Origin: an uncultured Lachnospiraceae bacterium | GTDB taxonomy: Bacteria; Bacillota; Clostridia; Lachnospirales; Lachnospiraceae | Assembly: GCA_934294885.1 (NCBI GenBank) | Contig: CAKRAK010000018.1 | Coordinates: forward strand, 1-57,506 | DNA: 57,506 nt | Reading direction: 5' to 3' | Shown: piece after piece, positions 25,935 to 35,094 of the stretch | Layout of the letters: each line of letters opens with the position of its first letter | How positions within the stretch are numbered: the stretch's first letter is position 1 | Translations under genes and position numbers: made by a program | The notes under the pieces: model-generated | Seen by the model: only the letters and a program-made list of their open reading frames with translations | What the model was told of the DNA's origin: nothing | The model's database searches: none

Positions 25935-26966
25935 ATGGAACAGGCTGTAGAAAAAAAGAAAAAAATCAGATATATAACAGGATTCACAGTATTGGTATGC
26001 TGTGGGTTCTGTTTTCTTTTGTTAAATATTTGTATCGGAAGTGTAAGGATTTCGGTGCCGGATGTATTTTCAATTTTGCTTGGGGACAATCAGGACAAGG
26101 TTCTGACAACCATCGTAATGCAGGTACGGTTTCCCCGTGGAATGGCGGCCTTCATATTAGGTGGCGGACTGGCACTGGCAGGATATTTGTTACAGACTTT
26201 TTTTCATAATCCCATTGCAGGACCCTTTGTACTGGGAATCTCTTCCGGTGCAAAAATGATGGTTGCCATAACAATGGTTTTTTCTCTTGGATATGGAATT
26301 GTTATCAATTCTTTTTTGTTGATTGGAGCTGCTTTTGTTGGTGCATTGCTTTCCCTTGGCTTTGTAATGTTAATGTCCAGAGCGGTTAAGAAAATGTCCA
26401 TGTTAATTGTAGCCGGTGTTATGATTGGTTATATCTGTTCCGCTATTACGGACTTTATCGTAACCTTTGCGGATGACGCCAATATTGTAAATCTTCATAA
26501 CTGGTCTTTGGGAAGCTTTTCCGGTATGACATGGAGTAATGTAGCAGTGATGAGTATTGTGGTATTTTTAAGCTTCGGAATCATTTTCCTGTTATCAAAG
26601 CCAATTGGTGCTTATCAGTTAGGGGAAAATTATGCAGAGAATTTGGGGGTAAATGTCCGGCTGTTAAGAACGTTGTTGATCGTCCTTTCCAGTATATTGG
26701 CGGCATGTGTAACCGCCTTCGCAGGACCTATTTCTTTTGTGGGAATTGCGGTGCCTCATATTATAAAGCGCATTTTACAGACAACGAAACCGATTTTGCT
26801 GATTCCCGCATGCTTTTTGGGAGGCGGCATATTCTGTCTGTTTTGCGATTTATTAAGCCGCACGCTCTTTTCCCCTACAGAAATTTCTGTCAGCAGTATC
26901 ACCGCATTGTTCGGAGCACCGATTGTATTACTGATTATGATAAAATATAAAAAAGGAGAGACCTGA
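25935..26966 (+). CDS. FecCD-family ABC transporter permease (BtuC-like)
   Basis: The 343-residue membrane protein has about nine or ten hydrophobic segments and FecCD hallmarks: RFPRGMAAFILGGGLALAGY, HNPIAGPFVLGISSGA, GPISFVGIAVPHIIKRI and the final GAPIVLLIM. It forms the channel of a metal-chelate importer; position in a cobalamin-riboswitch operon argues for a corrinoid. The ATG at 25935 is chosen because AAGAGG is eight bases before it; a GTG at 25929 is too close. Its stop overlaps the ATPase start (TGATG). Confidence 0.93.
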   Translation: MEQAVEKKKKIRYITGFTVLVCCGFCFLLLNICIGSVRISVPDVFSILLGDNQDKVLTTIVMQVRFPRGMAAFILGGGLALAGYLLQTFFHNPIAGPFVLGISSGAKMMVAITMVFSLGYGIVINSFLLIGAAFVGALLSLGFVMLMSRAVKKMSMLIVAGVMIGYICSAITDFIVTFADDANIVNLHNWSLGSFSGMTWSNVAVMSIVVFLSFGIIFLLSKPIGAYQLGENYAENLGVNVRLLRTLLIVLSSILAACVTAFAGPISFVGIAVPHIIKRILQTTKPILLIPACFLGGGIFCLFCDLLSRTLFSPTEISVSSITALFGAPIVLLIMIKYKKGET

Positions 26967-27757
26967 TGGAAACCTATTATTTCAAAACAAGAGGATTGTG
27001 TGTTGGATATGATGGTGTACCGATTGTATCTGATGTTGAATTGAATTTAAACCGTGGTCAGATTTTGTCTCTGGTGGGTCCTAACGGAGCCGGGAAAACC
27101 ACCATTTTAAGAAGCATAATAGGACAGCTTCAATGTATTGCCGGTGTTGTAGAATTAGATGGTCAGAATTTGACTATGGTTGATAGAAAGAAGCTGGCAA
27201 AGGAAATGTCGGTTGTACTAACGGATTCTTTAAAAACAGAACTGATGACTGTTGAGGATGTGGTGGAGACCGGAAGATATCCTTACACCGGAAGCTTTGG
27301 CGTCTTAGCTGAAAAAGACCATGAGATTGTAGAAACAGTTATGAAACGGATTCAGATCTGGGACTGGAGAAACCGGGATTTTTCCAAAATCAGCGATGGA
27401 CAGAAGCAGAGAGTGATGTTGGCAAGAGCACTTGCGCAACAACCGGATATTTTAGTGTTGGATGAGCCAACCTCCTATCTGGATATCCGTTATAAGGTGG
27501 AATTTTTGTCGATTTTGAAAGAACTTGCAAAGGAAGAGAAGCTTACGGTTATTATGTCTTTGCATGAGGTTGATCTGGCATGTATTGTTTCTGACCGGAT
27601 TGCCTGCTTCAAAAATGGAATATTAGACCGGTTCGGTAGTCCTGATGATGTATGTAAGCAGGAATATCTGTTAAGCCTTTATGATATTTCTATGGAAAAT
27701 ATTGTCCCGGAATTACAAAAATATGTGAAAGAATATGGACAAACATCCTATAACTGA
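26966..27757 (+). CDS. ABC transporter ATPase (BtuD/FecE-like)
   Basis: The 263-residue ATPase has Walker A GPNGAGKTT near residue 38-46, Q-loop region, signature ISDGQKQR (SDGQ instead of the usual SGGQ), Walker B ILVLDEPTS and the H-loop SLHEVD. It powers the permease encoded directly upstream, with which its start overlaps by one base. It closes the cobalamin operon. The changed signature glycine is seen in some FecE-type proteins and does not imply loss of function. Confidence 0.93.
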   Translation: METYYFKTRGLCVGYDGVPIVSDVELNLNRGQILSLVGPNGAGKTTILRSIIGQLQCIAGVVELDGQNLTMVDRKKLAKEMSVVLTDSLKTELMTVEDVVETGRYPYTGSFGVLAEKDHEIVETVMKRIQIWDWRNRDFSKISDGQKQRVMLARALAQQPDILVLDEPTSYLDIRYKVEFLSILKELAKEEKLTVIMSLHEVDLACIVSDRIACFKNGILDRFGSPDDVCKQEYLLSLYDISMENIVPELQKYVKEYGQTSYN

Positions 27758-27816
27758 TTAGAATGATAATGATTTTATGAAATCAGTAATAGGATTACTT
27801 TAGGAGGTGCTGTAGT

Positions 27817-28620
27817 ATGACGTTTACAGACTATATTAAGCATTATTTTGCTTTTTCCAAGTTGGCTGTTTTCATATTGATATCCTTTGCAGTTGTCATA
27901 GCAATACATATCATTTTGATGTTGTTTGCCAAAAGAATGTCGAATCACTTTAAGGTGGAACATCGAAAACAGGGATTCTTAAAGCTTTTTGGAAGAATGA
28001 CAGAGGAATATTATGAGTTAATGTTTTCCTCTACCAGCATTTTGTTTTTTGTAGGTATCTATTTCCTCATATCCTTTAATTATTTTTCAGTATCCGATGG
28101 AGTCTGGCAGTTTTGGCTCAAATATGAGGATTATTTATTGTTAGGATTTATAATAATCAGTATATTTTTTAACAACATTATTGACCGTCACATTGTTCCT
28201 TTGCGAAGACTGGATCGGGATACCAAAAGTATTCTGCGCATGACCGGTATGGTTTATATGCTGATTATTTTTGCTTATATTAAATTCATTTATCAGGATG
28301 ATAATTATAATGTCATTTTAGGGTATTTTCTTACCCTGGTAATTGGACGGTTTGTTTATTTTGACGCATCTATTGAGGAATTTGCCAATTTTACAAGAAG
28401 ACTGCGGGAGATTTTGCCTTCTCTGGTGCTTGTGTTATTGTCTACAGCGTTACTTTCCTTATATGGATTTAAGACAGAATATCTTCTTCGTTCCAACGGT
28501 GTTGTGGTAAGTTTGTTTTTTGCACACTTTTTATGTATAATAGAGATATGCGTGCTTAGTCGGACACGGATATTTGAACGAATAAGCGAAAAAATATTTT
28601 CTAAGGATGAAGGTAAATGA
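27817..28620 (+). CDS. multi-pass membrane protein, function unknown
   Basis: The 267-residue protein has six or seven hydrophobic segments and a charged middle (HIVPLRRLDRDTKS). I do not recognise a family. AGGAGGTG precedes the ATG. Its stop overlaps the start of the D,D-carboxypeptidase gene by four bases, so the two are translationally coupled, which hints at a role in envelope biology. Confidence 0.68.
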   Translation: MTFTDYIKHYFAFSKLAVFILISFAVVIAIHIILMLFAKRMSNHFKVEHRKQGFLKLFGRMTEEYYELMFSSTSILFFVGIYFLISFNYFSVSDGVWQFWLKYEDYLLLGFIIISIFFNNIIDRHIVPLRRLDRDTKSILRMTGMVYMLIIFAYIKFIYQDDNYNVILGYFLTLVIGRFVYFDASIEEFANFTRRLREILPSLVLVLLSTALLSLYGFKTEYLLRSNGVVVSLFFAHFLCIIEICVLSRTRIFERISEKIFSKDEGK

Positions 28621-30149
28621 AAAAAAATGAGAACAGAATAAATGGCGTGGATGCATTAGACGAAAGTCTGTTAAGTGCCATGGAAGAGTTTGAGCAAATG
28701 TATGGGGAAGAAACTGCTTTCATTATGGAAGAGGACGAGAAAGAGGCAGTTTCCGTTGCGGAAGAGGAAAAAAAGCAGACCGCTTTTGATATGGAATCAG
28801 AAGTTGGGATGTCAAAGGAGCCTGTAACCAATCAGGAGCCTTCGGAAAATTTGAATTCTTTTACAGAAGAGGGAAGGGATACAGGGATTACTTCCTTTCA
28901 GACTGTGGTAAAATCTGACAGAACGGATAGAAGGGAACGAAGAGACCGGTATTCTGCCCGCAAAAAGAAAAAACAGTATCTGACCGTTGCTGTTTGTGTT
29001 GTTTTATGTGTATGTGTCGGTGTAACTGCTTTTGTAAAACGAAAATCCATTAAGGGATTCTTTACTTCCAAAGAGGAAACAACAGAGACGGTGGCAAAGG
29101 CTGTTACGACGGAGGAGGTTACAACTGCAACAACAGAGGATGAAAATAAAGAGTGGTTTGCGGATGTGCCAAAGTGTGTGCCGGAGATGACAGAGAATAC
29201 CATTTCTCTTCCATCAGCAGATCTTTCTGTATTTACAACCGCAATGCAGCAGGAGGCAGATGAGGTTCCTGCAGAGGATCGGATTGATCCATGGGCAGAG
29301 GTGACACTGTCTTTGGAATCTGTGGAGGGTTCCATTAATCTGACCTCGCCGGGGGTTCCGGAAGAGACACAGCAGTTAACAAGTACCTACATGGTATTGG
29401 TGAATGCGGATACCAATGAGATTATTGCGGAAAGAGATTGTGAAAAGGTAGTTCCTCCTGCGTCTATGACGAAGGTTCTTACCGTACTTACTGCAAGAGA
29501 TTATATCGATGAGGATTCTTTGGATGAGAAATTCACCATTACACCGGAGATGATTAATGAGGCACAGGCCTCCGGATTAAGTGCAGTAGGGTTTCTTGCA
29601 GGAGACGAGGTTACGGTACGGGATTTGCTGTACGGAACCATTGTTTGTTCCGGTGCAGATGCGGCTATGGGTCTGGCAGAGTATTGTGCAGGCTCTCAGG
29701 AGGCTTTCGTGGAAAAGATGAATGAGAATGTAGAGAAACTGGGTCTGTCGGATACCGCCCATTTTACCAATGTAGTGGGAAAGTATGATGAGAATCTGAA
29801 TTGTACCATGACGGATATGGCAACCATTCTAAGTGTAGCCATGCAGGATGATTTATTGCGGGATGTTTTGGGAACCAGGATTTATCATACGGATATCAAG
29901 TATCCGGATCTGGATATGCCGGATGGATTGGAGATTTCCAACTGGTTTATCCGAAGAATTGAAGATAAAGAAATGAACGGAAAAGTGTTGGGAGCGAAGA
30001 CCGGTTTTGTGAACCAGTCCGGTTTTTGCTGCGCCAGCTATTATGAAGCAAATGATGGAACCCATTATATTTGTGTTACCGGTAACGCAAACAGTACATG
30101 GAGAGCAATCTATGATCATGTAAGTGTTTATCGATCATTTACGAAATAA
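28617..30149 (+). CDS. D-alanyl-D-alanine carboxypeptidase with cytoplasmic acidic N-terminus
   Basis: The 510-residue protein has an acidic cytoplasmic segment (1-115), one membrane helix (about 120-140), a Thr/Glu-rich linker and a peptidase S11 domain (about 250-510). The catalytic serine-lysine motif is SMTK (S283, K286) and the third motif is KTG (461-463). The second motif reads SGA (345-347) rather than S-x-N. It would trim the terminal D-Ala from peptidoglycan stem peptides outside the membrane. It is coupled by a four-base overlap to the membrane protein upstream and ended by a terminator at 30257-30289. Confidence 0.9.
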   Translation: MKKNENRINGVDALDESLLSAMEEFEQMYGEETAFIMEEDEKEAVSVAEEEKKQTAFDMESEVGMSKEPVTNQEPSENLNSFTEEGRDTGITSFQTVVKSDRTDRRERRDRYSARKKKKQYLTVAVCVVLCVCVGVTAFVKRKSIKGFFTSKEETTETVAKAVTTEEVTTATTEDENKEWFADVPKCVPEMTENTISLPSADLSVFTTAMQQEADEVPAEDRIDPWAEVTLSLESVEGSINLTSPGVPEETQQLTSTYMVLVNADTNEIIAERDCEKVVPPASMTKVLTVLTARDYIDEDSLDEKFTITPEMINEAQASGLSAVGFLAGDEVTVRDLLYGTIVCSGADAAMGLAEYCAGSQEAFVEKMNENVEKLGLSDTAHFTNVVGKYDENLNCTMTDMATILSVAMQDDLLRDVLGTRIYHTDIKYPDLDMPDGLEISNWFIRRIEDKEMNGKVLGAKTGFVNQSGFCCASYYEANDGTHYICVTGNANSTWRAIYDHVSVYRSFTK

Positions 30150-30256
30150 AATTACCGGAATTAAGAAATTACCCCCATAATATTATTTCCGATGACCTGA
30201 AAGCGGAACGAAGAAGCTTGTTTGGGGAATTGTTAAAAAACAATAAGAGAAATGAA

Positions 30257-30289
30257 GAAAAAAACTGCGTCCTTTGATGCAGTTTTTCT
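30257..30289 (+). terminator. rho-independent terminator
   Basis: AAAACTGC (30261-30268) pairs with GCAGTTTT (30279-30286), flanked by A and T runs. Confidence 0.85.
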
Positions 30290-30317
30290 TTGATAGAAAT
30301 ATGTGATGTGGTAAAAT
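30290..30317 (+). promoter_or_regulatory. candidate promoter of the PPK2 gene
   Basis: TTGATA at 30290-30295 and TAAAAT at 30312-30317 are 16 bases apart, 59 bases before the start codon. Confidence 0.45.
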
Positions 30318-30375
30318 AAAAAGTGGAATTGCAGCTTATGGAACGTGGGTTATTTTTTAAGTAAGGGGTGGTTTT

Positions 30376-31848
30376 ATGTTAAAGAATTGGAATCAGGAGC
30401 AGATGCCGGAGGATGAGGAATTAGAAGCCAGATTGGAACAGGCAAGGCTTCGTCTTATGGAAAAACAGATGTTGATGAAGGAGAAAAAGCTTCCGGTTGT
30501 TGTTTTATTTGAAGGTTGGGGGGCAGCCGGAAAAGGAAGTGTTCTGGGAAAGGTTATTAAGAATCTGGATCCCCGGTTTTTCAAAGTGGAAGCTATGAAA
30601 AAACCTTCTAAGGAGGAGAAGAGAAAACCGTTTTTGTACCGGCATTTTATTCGAATTCCGGAGGCAGGTAAGTTTGCATTCTTTGATGGCGGCTGGATGG
30701 ATGAGGTGACAAAGGATTATCTTCACAGAAAGCTGTCGGAAGAAAAATATAAGAACCGGATTCAAAGCATCCGTCAATTTGAACGTCAGCTAACCGATAA
30801 CGGGTATCTCGTTATGAAGTTCTTTTTTCATATCAGTGAACAGGAGCAATTGAAACGGTTAAATGGTCTGCAGGAGGATAAAAATACAAAATGGAGAGTC
30901 GGCAAGGAGGACATTTGGCAGAATCAGCATTACGAAAAATGTCTGGATGTATATGACCGGTATCTCTTTGATACCAATATGCCGACTGCACCATGGTATC
31001 TGATAGATTCCCAGAATAAGAAATGGGCACAGCTGCAGGTTTTGGAAATGCTGGACCGGGGAATTGAGGTTGCCTTAACGAACAGTAAACAGGCAGTTCC
31101 GATTTTGCAGAATACATTTCCTATGAATGAAACCGTAAAGCTAAAGGATATTTCCCTAAAGGATAAGACATTGACGGAGGAGGAATACCGGGAGGAATTA
31201 AAGGCATGCCAGAAACGTCTCGGAGAGCTTCATAATGAGCTTTATAAGAAAAAAATACCGGTAATTATCGCTTATGAGGGTTGGGATGCGGCCGGAAAGG
31301 GCGGTAATATCAAACGAATTGCGGGAGCGTTGGATCCAAGAGGCTATGAAGTGCATCCGATTGCCAGTCCGGAGCCTCATGAGAAAGCCAGACATTATTT
31401 GTGGCGGTTTTGGACAAGACTGCCAAAGGACGGTCATATTGCAATTTTTGACCGGACATGGTACGGGCGTGTTATGGTTGAACGTCTGGAGGGCTTTTGC
31501 GGTGAGAATGACTGGCAAAGAGCATACAATGAAATGAACGAATTTGAAAAGGAATTATATGACTGGGGTGCGGTTGTAATCAAATTCTGGGTACAGATTG
31601 ATAAGGATACCCAGTTAGAACGGTTTACAATAAGACAGAATACACCATCTAAACAGTGGAAAATCACAGATGAGGACTGGAGAAATCGGGAAAAATGGGA
31701 TTTGTATGAGGCTGCAGTAGATGAGATGCTTCAAAAGACCAATACGACCTATGCACCATGGTTTGTATTAGAGTCGAATGACAAAAAGTACGCAAGAATT
31801 AAGGCATTAAAAACAGTAATCTCAGAGATTGAAAAACGGTTAAAGTAA
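30376..31848 (+). CDS. tandem-domain PPK2 (polyphosphate:AMP phosphotransferase type)
   Basis: The 490-residue protein consists of two PPK2 domains. Domain 1 (about 20-240) has the P-loop EGWGAAGKG (46-54) but FDGGWM where the lid normally has DRxWYxR. Domain 2 (about 270-490) is complete: EGWDAAGKGGN (301-311) and DRTWYGR (359-365). Double-domain class II PPK2 enzymes phosphorylate AMP with polyphosphate, with only the C-terminal domain active, which fits here. It works in the cytoplasm to recycle AMP and consume polyphosphate. It has its own promoter and is not in an operon. Confidence 0.92.
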   Translation: MLKNWNQEQMPEDEELEARLEQARLRLMEKQMLMKEKKLPVVVLFEGWGAAGKGSVLGKVIKNLDPRFFKVEAMKKPSKEEKRKPFLYRHFIRIPEAGKFAFFDGGWMDEVTKDYLHRKLSEEKYKNRIQSIRQFERQLTDNGYLVMKFFFHISEQEQLKRLNGLQEDKNTKWRVGKEDIWQNQHYEKCLDVYDRYLFDTNMPTAPWYLIDSQNKKWAQLQVLEMLDRGIEVALTNSKQAVPILQNTFPMNETVKLKDISLKDKTLTEEEYREELKACQKRLGELHNELYKKKIPVIIAYEGWDAAGKGGNIKRIAGALDPRGYEVHPIASPEPHEKARHYLWRFWTRLPKDGHIAIFDRTWYGRVMVERLEGFCGENDWQRAYNEMNEFEKELYDWGAVVIKFWVQIDKDTQLERFTIRQNTPSKQWKITDEDWRNREKWDLYEAAVDEMLQKTNTTYAPWFVLESNDKKYARIKALKTVISEIEKRLK

Positions 31849-31852
31849 GAAA

Positions 31853-31880
31853 CCTTCCCATTAGAAGTCAGATGGGAGGG
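31853..31880 (+). other. intergenic hairpin
   Basis: CCTTCCCAT and ATGGGAGGG form nine pairs with one G-U. No T run follows, so it is not a clear terminator; it may stabilise or separate the PPK2 and TspO messages. Confidence 0.35.
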
Positions 31881-31945
31881 AAGATAAGGAATATAGTGGT
31901 GGGCAGCGGCATAGATTAGAAGTAAGAAGATCCTGCGGTAATAAT

Positions 31946-32419
31946 ATGAAAATAAAAAAAGATGAGCTTGCTATTGCGATACTGCTTCCTTTAGCTGTCG
32001 GAAGTGTTGCCTCCTATCTGACAAGGGATGGAATGGGTTTGTACGGGTGTATGACGCTTCCTCCTTTGTCTCCGCCCGGCTGGGTTTTTTCTGTTGTGTG
32101 GACGGTATTGTACATATTAATGGGAATTGCATCCTATCGGATTTATCGGTTGGGCTTAGAGGATTATGATGTAGGGAAGGCGTTATTTCTTTATCTGATA
32201 CAGTTAGCTATGAATTTTGTCTGGCCTTTTTTGTTTTTTCACTTTTCTTTATATCTGGTGTCATTTGTCGGGGTGCTGCTTTTAACCTTTGTGGGAATCT
32301 ATACGGTTTATCTTTTTAAAAAGCTGGATAGGACGGCTGCTTATATGATGATTCCTTATGTCATATGGCTATTGTTTGCCGCATATCTGAATTTTGGGGT
32401 TTATTTCTTGAATAAATGA
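31946..32419 (+). CDS. TspO/MBR-family membrane protein
   Basis: The 157-residue protein has five membrane segments and the TspO core LPPLSPPGWVFSVVWTVLYI followed by MGIASYRIY. The later NFVWPFLFFH block is also typical. TspO binds porphyrins and related ligands; in bacteria it is linked to tetrapyrrole handling and stress. The ribosome binding site is weak (CGGTAATAAT), the only ATG of the right length. It stands alone between the PPK2 and TIR genes. Confidence 0.9.
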   Translation: MKIKKDELAIAILLPLAVGSVASYLTRDGMGLYGCMTLPPLSPPGWVFSVVWTVLYILMGIASYRIYRLGLEDYDVGKALFLYLIQLAMNFVWPFLFFHFSLYLVSFVGVLLLTFVGIYTVYLFKKLDRTAAYMMIPYVIWLLFAAYLNFGVYFLNK

Positions 32420-32510
32420 TATTTTGAACAAAATAACCTATGCAAAATTAAAGAAATTTGGTACTATATAACTAATTACGTAGTGCCACAGAAGGGGTGT
32501 TATGTTATAT

Positions 32511-32594
32511 GCATGATGCCCCTTTGCAATGCCGGCATGGGAAATCATGCTTACATCAACATTGTATATGGTCGGGCAGCAAGCTCCTGCCTGA
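32511..32594 (+). other. two hairpins in the leader of the TIR gene
   Basis: GCATGAT (32511-32517) pairs with ATCATGC (32544-32550) around an inner ATGCCGGCAT palindrome. A second stem pairs TCGGGCAG (32572-32579) with CTGCCTGA (32587-32594). They lie between TspO and the TIR start at 32627. No known riboswitch consensus was recognised. Confidence 0.45.
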
Positions 32595-32626
32595 TTACAA
32601 TCTGTGGAGATTTTGGAGGAAGCAGA

Positions 32627-33538
32627 ATGGAATCGAAAACTGTATTTGTCAGTTACAGTTCAAAAGATAGAATATTGGTAAACCAGATTGTCCGTATTAT
32701 TGAGAATATGGGAATTTCCTGTTGGAAAGCACCGGAGTGTATTCCCGCGGGCTCCAGCTATGCAAGAGAAATTCCGAAAGCCATTGCGGGTTGTCAGGTT
32801 TTTCTTCTTATGCTTTCCGAGACATCCCAGGACTCTATCTGGGTGGAGAAGGAGATTGATAATGCCATTACCAACAGGAAAACGATTATTCCCCTCGCGT
32901 TGGATGACAAACCGTTAAGTGATGCTTTTTTATTTTATCTGAATAATGTGCAGATGATTTCATATTACAGTGATTCAAAGGTTGCAATTGAAAGCTTGAA
33001 GATACAGTTGAATGATTTGATCATTGGAAACAAATCGGAGGAGAAGGTGCAGGCAGCCCTGACTGAGGAGCCTGTAACAGAGAAAAGGACAAACCGGAAG
33101 ATGAGTATTGCTCCGGGAAGAGGAAGCATTGTGATTCATAATCAGAAGTCCAATGCATTAAGATTGAATCGGATTCCCGTGGAATGTCAGTATTGTGGAT
33201 GCAAGCGGTTAGAACCGGTGAATCTGGGTGTATATCGCTGTGTGGACTGCGGCAAGGATAATTATGATGATTTTCAGACAATCCGTAATTATCTGAATAA
33301 GGTAGGTTCCGCATCTGCTATGGAGATTGAACGGAATACCGGAGTTCCAAGGAACGTAGTAAAGCATTTCTTCCGGGAAGAATATCTGGAGATTTCAGCC
33401 AATTCTGTTGCGGTTCCCTGTGAATTATGCGGGATGCCGATTCGTACCGGCAGATATTGCGAAAAATGCAAAAAAGAGCTTAATTCCAAAGGGAATAAGA
33501 CTCCAAAAGGTGGTATGCGGGGTTCCTGGTATACCTGA
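32627..33538 (+). CDS. TIR-domain protein with two zinc ribbons and a helix-turn-helix
   Basis: The 303-residue protein starts with a TIR domain (1-about 130; FVSYSSKDR at 7-15, and SIWVEKEI with W72 and the likely catalytic E76 four residues on). It continues with a zinc ribbon (C187, C190, C205, C208), a winged-helix-like segment (216-256) and a second zinc ribbon (C265, C268, C278, C281). Bacterial TIR domains often cleave NAD+ or make signalling nucleotides; this one keeps the expected acid. The C-terminal half suggests binding to nucleic acid or protein. TTGGAGGA before the ATG at 32627 fixes the start. A nucleotide cyclase gene begins 44 bases later. Confidence 0.83.
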   Translation: MESKTVFVSYSSKDRILVNQIVRIIENMGISCWKAPECIPAGSSYAREIPKAIAGCQVFLLMLSETSQDSIWVEKEIDNAITNRKTIIPLALDDKPLSDAFLFYLNNVQMISYYSDSKVAIESLKIQLNDLIIGNKSEEKVQAALTEEPVTEKRTNRKMSIAPGRGSIVIHNQKSNALRLNRIPVECQYCGCKRLEPVNLGVYRCVDCGKDNYDDFQTIRNYLNKVGSASAMEIERNTGVPRNVVKHFFREEYLEISANSVAVPCELCGMPIRTGRYCEKCKKELNSKGNKTPKGGMRGSWYT

Positions 33539-33582
33539 TATCAGTAATGACAGATGTTCTATGAATTGGGGTGAGTATTGCG

Positions 33583-35076
33583 ATGGAGAAAATTGTTTGG
33601 GTTATCAGTGATAATAAAGCAGAAATGATTACAACACAGCGTATGATTAATTCTACCGGAAGCATGCGTGCAGTTTGTCTGCTTTCCTTTTCTGCTGTCC
33701 AGAAGGTAATACAGGAAAATGGAACCGCATCCCGTTTTGCTACCCCATCCTTGATTTTATTGGATTATGAGATGTCCCTGTTAGAGGATTTTACGATATT
33801 ATATTTTCTTAAAAAACAACAATCTATTGCCAGTGTGCCTCTTTTCTTCATGGCTGCGGAGCGGGATAAGGATATTGACCGCTCCTGTTATGAACGGGGA
33901 GCAATGGTTATTCTTACAAAGCCACTTACCCAGACGGAAATTTTACGAATAGAGCGAACTGCATGGCAGCATGAGGTGACAAAAAGCTATGAGAAAATGC
34001 TCCAAAAACAGACCAGTGAGCTTCAGGCGGCGAAGGAGATCCGTCAGCTGAATCAAAAACTGAAGGTTCGTAATAAATTACTTTATCAGGTATTCGGACG
34101 ATATTTTTCGGATCAGGTTGTGGATGTGATTTTGGCTCACTCCGAGGGAAGTGCCATCGGAGGGGAAAAGAGGGAAGTTACGGTTATGATGACGGACTTA
34201 AGAGGTTTTACATCCTTAGCGGAGCAATTAACCTCAGAGGCTGTCACAGATCTGCTTAATTTTTATTTCAGCAGTATGGCAGAGGTAATTGATACCTTTC
34301 ACGGAACCATTATTGAATTTTTGGGAGATGCGGTTCTTGCTGTTTTCGGAGCTCCGGTGTCATCGGAGGTTCACAGCGAAGAGGCAGTTGGTGCAGCAAT
34401 CGCGATGCAGAATGAGATGGGAAAGGTAAACGATTACTGCCGGGAAAAGGGATATCCTCTTTTGGAGATGGGAATCGGAATTCATAGAGGAGAAGCCTTT
34501 GTCGGAAATGTAGGCTCCGAAGAGATGATGAGATATAATGTGATTGGGCGAGTGGTAAATGAATGTTCCCGTATTCAAAGCTACAGCGTAGGAGGACAGG
34601 TTCTTGTTTCCGAGGAAGCATTGGAGGCGGTTCATTGCCCGGTTGTGGTTCCCAATAAAATGGATATTAACGCAAAGGGAATCCACCAGCCGGTACGTGT
34701 GTGTGAGGTGACCGGAATCGGTGGGGATTATGACTGCAATATAGAAAATGTTGCCTTTGATGTCATGTATCCTTGTGATGACTGGGTAATGTTTAATCTT
34801 TATGTTACAGACGGAAAGCATGTAAGAAATGAAAGTGTTGCCGGCAAATTAATACAGGTATCCAAAAAACGGGCGGTTGTGAAATTACTGGATGAAGTTA
34901 AAAAAATAGAAGTTTATTCGGATGTTGAGATTTTTGCCGCTACAAAAGAGGGAAAAGCATTATTTACCGGTGTGTATGCAAAGGTGATTGAACGGACAAA
35001 GCACAAGCTTACATTACATTTTACCCACACCAATAACAGCTTTGACCAGTTTGCAGACGAGATTTGTATGCACTGA
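33583..35076 (+). CDS. receiver-class III nucleotide cyclase with non-canonical specificity residues
   Basis: The 497-residue protein has a receiver-like domain (1-125; D61 phospho-acceptor position, K113), a coiled coil (130-165), a class III cyclase domain (about 195-350) and a C-terminal beta-rich region (390-497, possibly PilZ-like). Metal aspartates D205 and D249 and transition-state residues N326 and R330 are present, so it should be active. The base-recognition positions read E245 and R317 rather than the Lys and Asp/Thr of adenylate cyclases, so the product is probably not plain cAMP. The ATG at 33583 follows GGGGTGAG; a GTG at 33571 is inside that site. It follows the TIR gene and precedes a PGDY-repeat gene on the same strand. 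Confidence 0.85.
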   Translation: MEKIVWVISDNKAEMITTQRMINSTGSMRAVCLLSFSAVQKVIQENGTASRFATPSLILLDYEMSLLEDFTILYFLKKQQSIASVPLFFMAAERDKDIDRSCYERGAMVILTKPLTQTEILRIERTAWQHEVTKSYEKMLQKQTSELQAAKEIRQLNQKLKVRNKLLYQVFGRYFSDQVVDVILAHSEGSAIGGEKREVTVMMTDLRGFTSLAEQLTSEAVTDLLNFYFSSMAEVIDTFHGTIIEFLGDAVLAVFGAPVSSEVHSEEAVGAAIAMQNEMGKVNDYCREKGYPLLEMGIGIHRGEAFVGNVGSEEMMRYNVIGRVVNECSRIQSYSVGGQVLVSEEALEAVHCPVVVPNKMDINAKGIHQPVRVCEVTGIGGDYDCNIENVAFDVMYPCDDWVMFNLYVTDGKHVRNESVAGKLIQVSKKRAVVKLLDEVKKIEVYSDVEIFAATKEGKALFTGVYAKVIERTKHKLTLHFTHTNNSFDQFADEICMH

Positions 35077-35094
35077 TGAAAAGAGGGAAATGAT

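Noticed and set aside
27760..27790. Fur box after the ABC ATPase gene
   Set aside because: TGATAATGATTTTAT matches only the left half of the Fur consensus, and its downstream gene has no iron link.
32483..32626. Longer TIR protein starting upstream
   Set aside because: The extension runs through two hairpins and has no ribosome binding site, whereas TTGGAGGA precedes the ATG at 32627 and the TIR domain starts right there.
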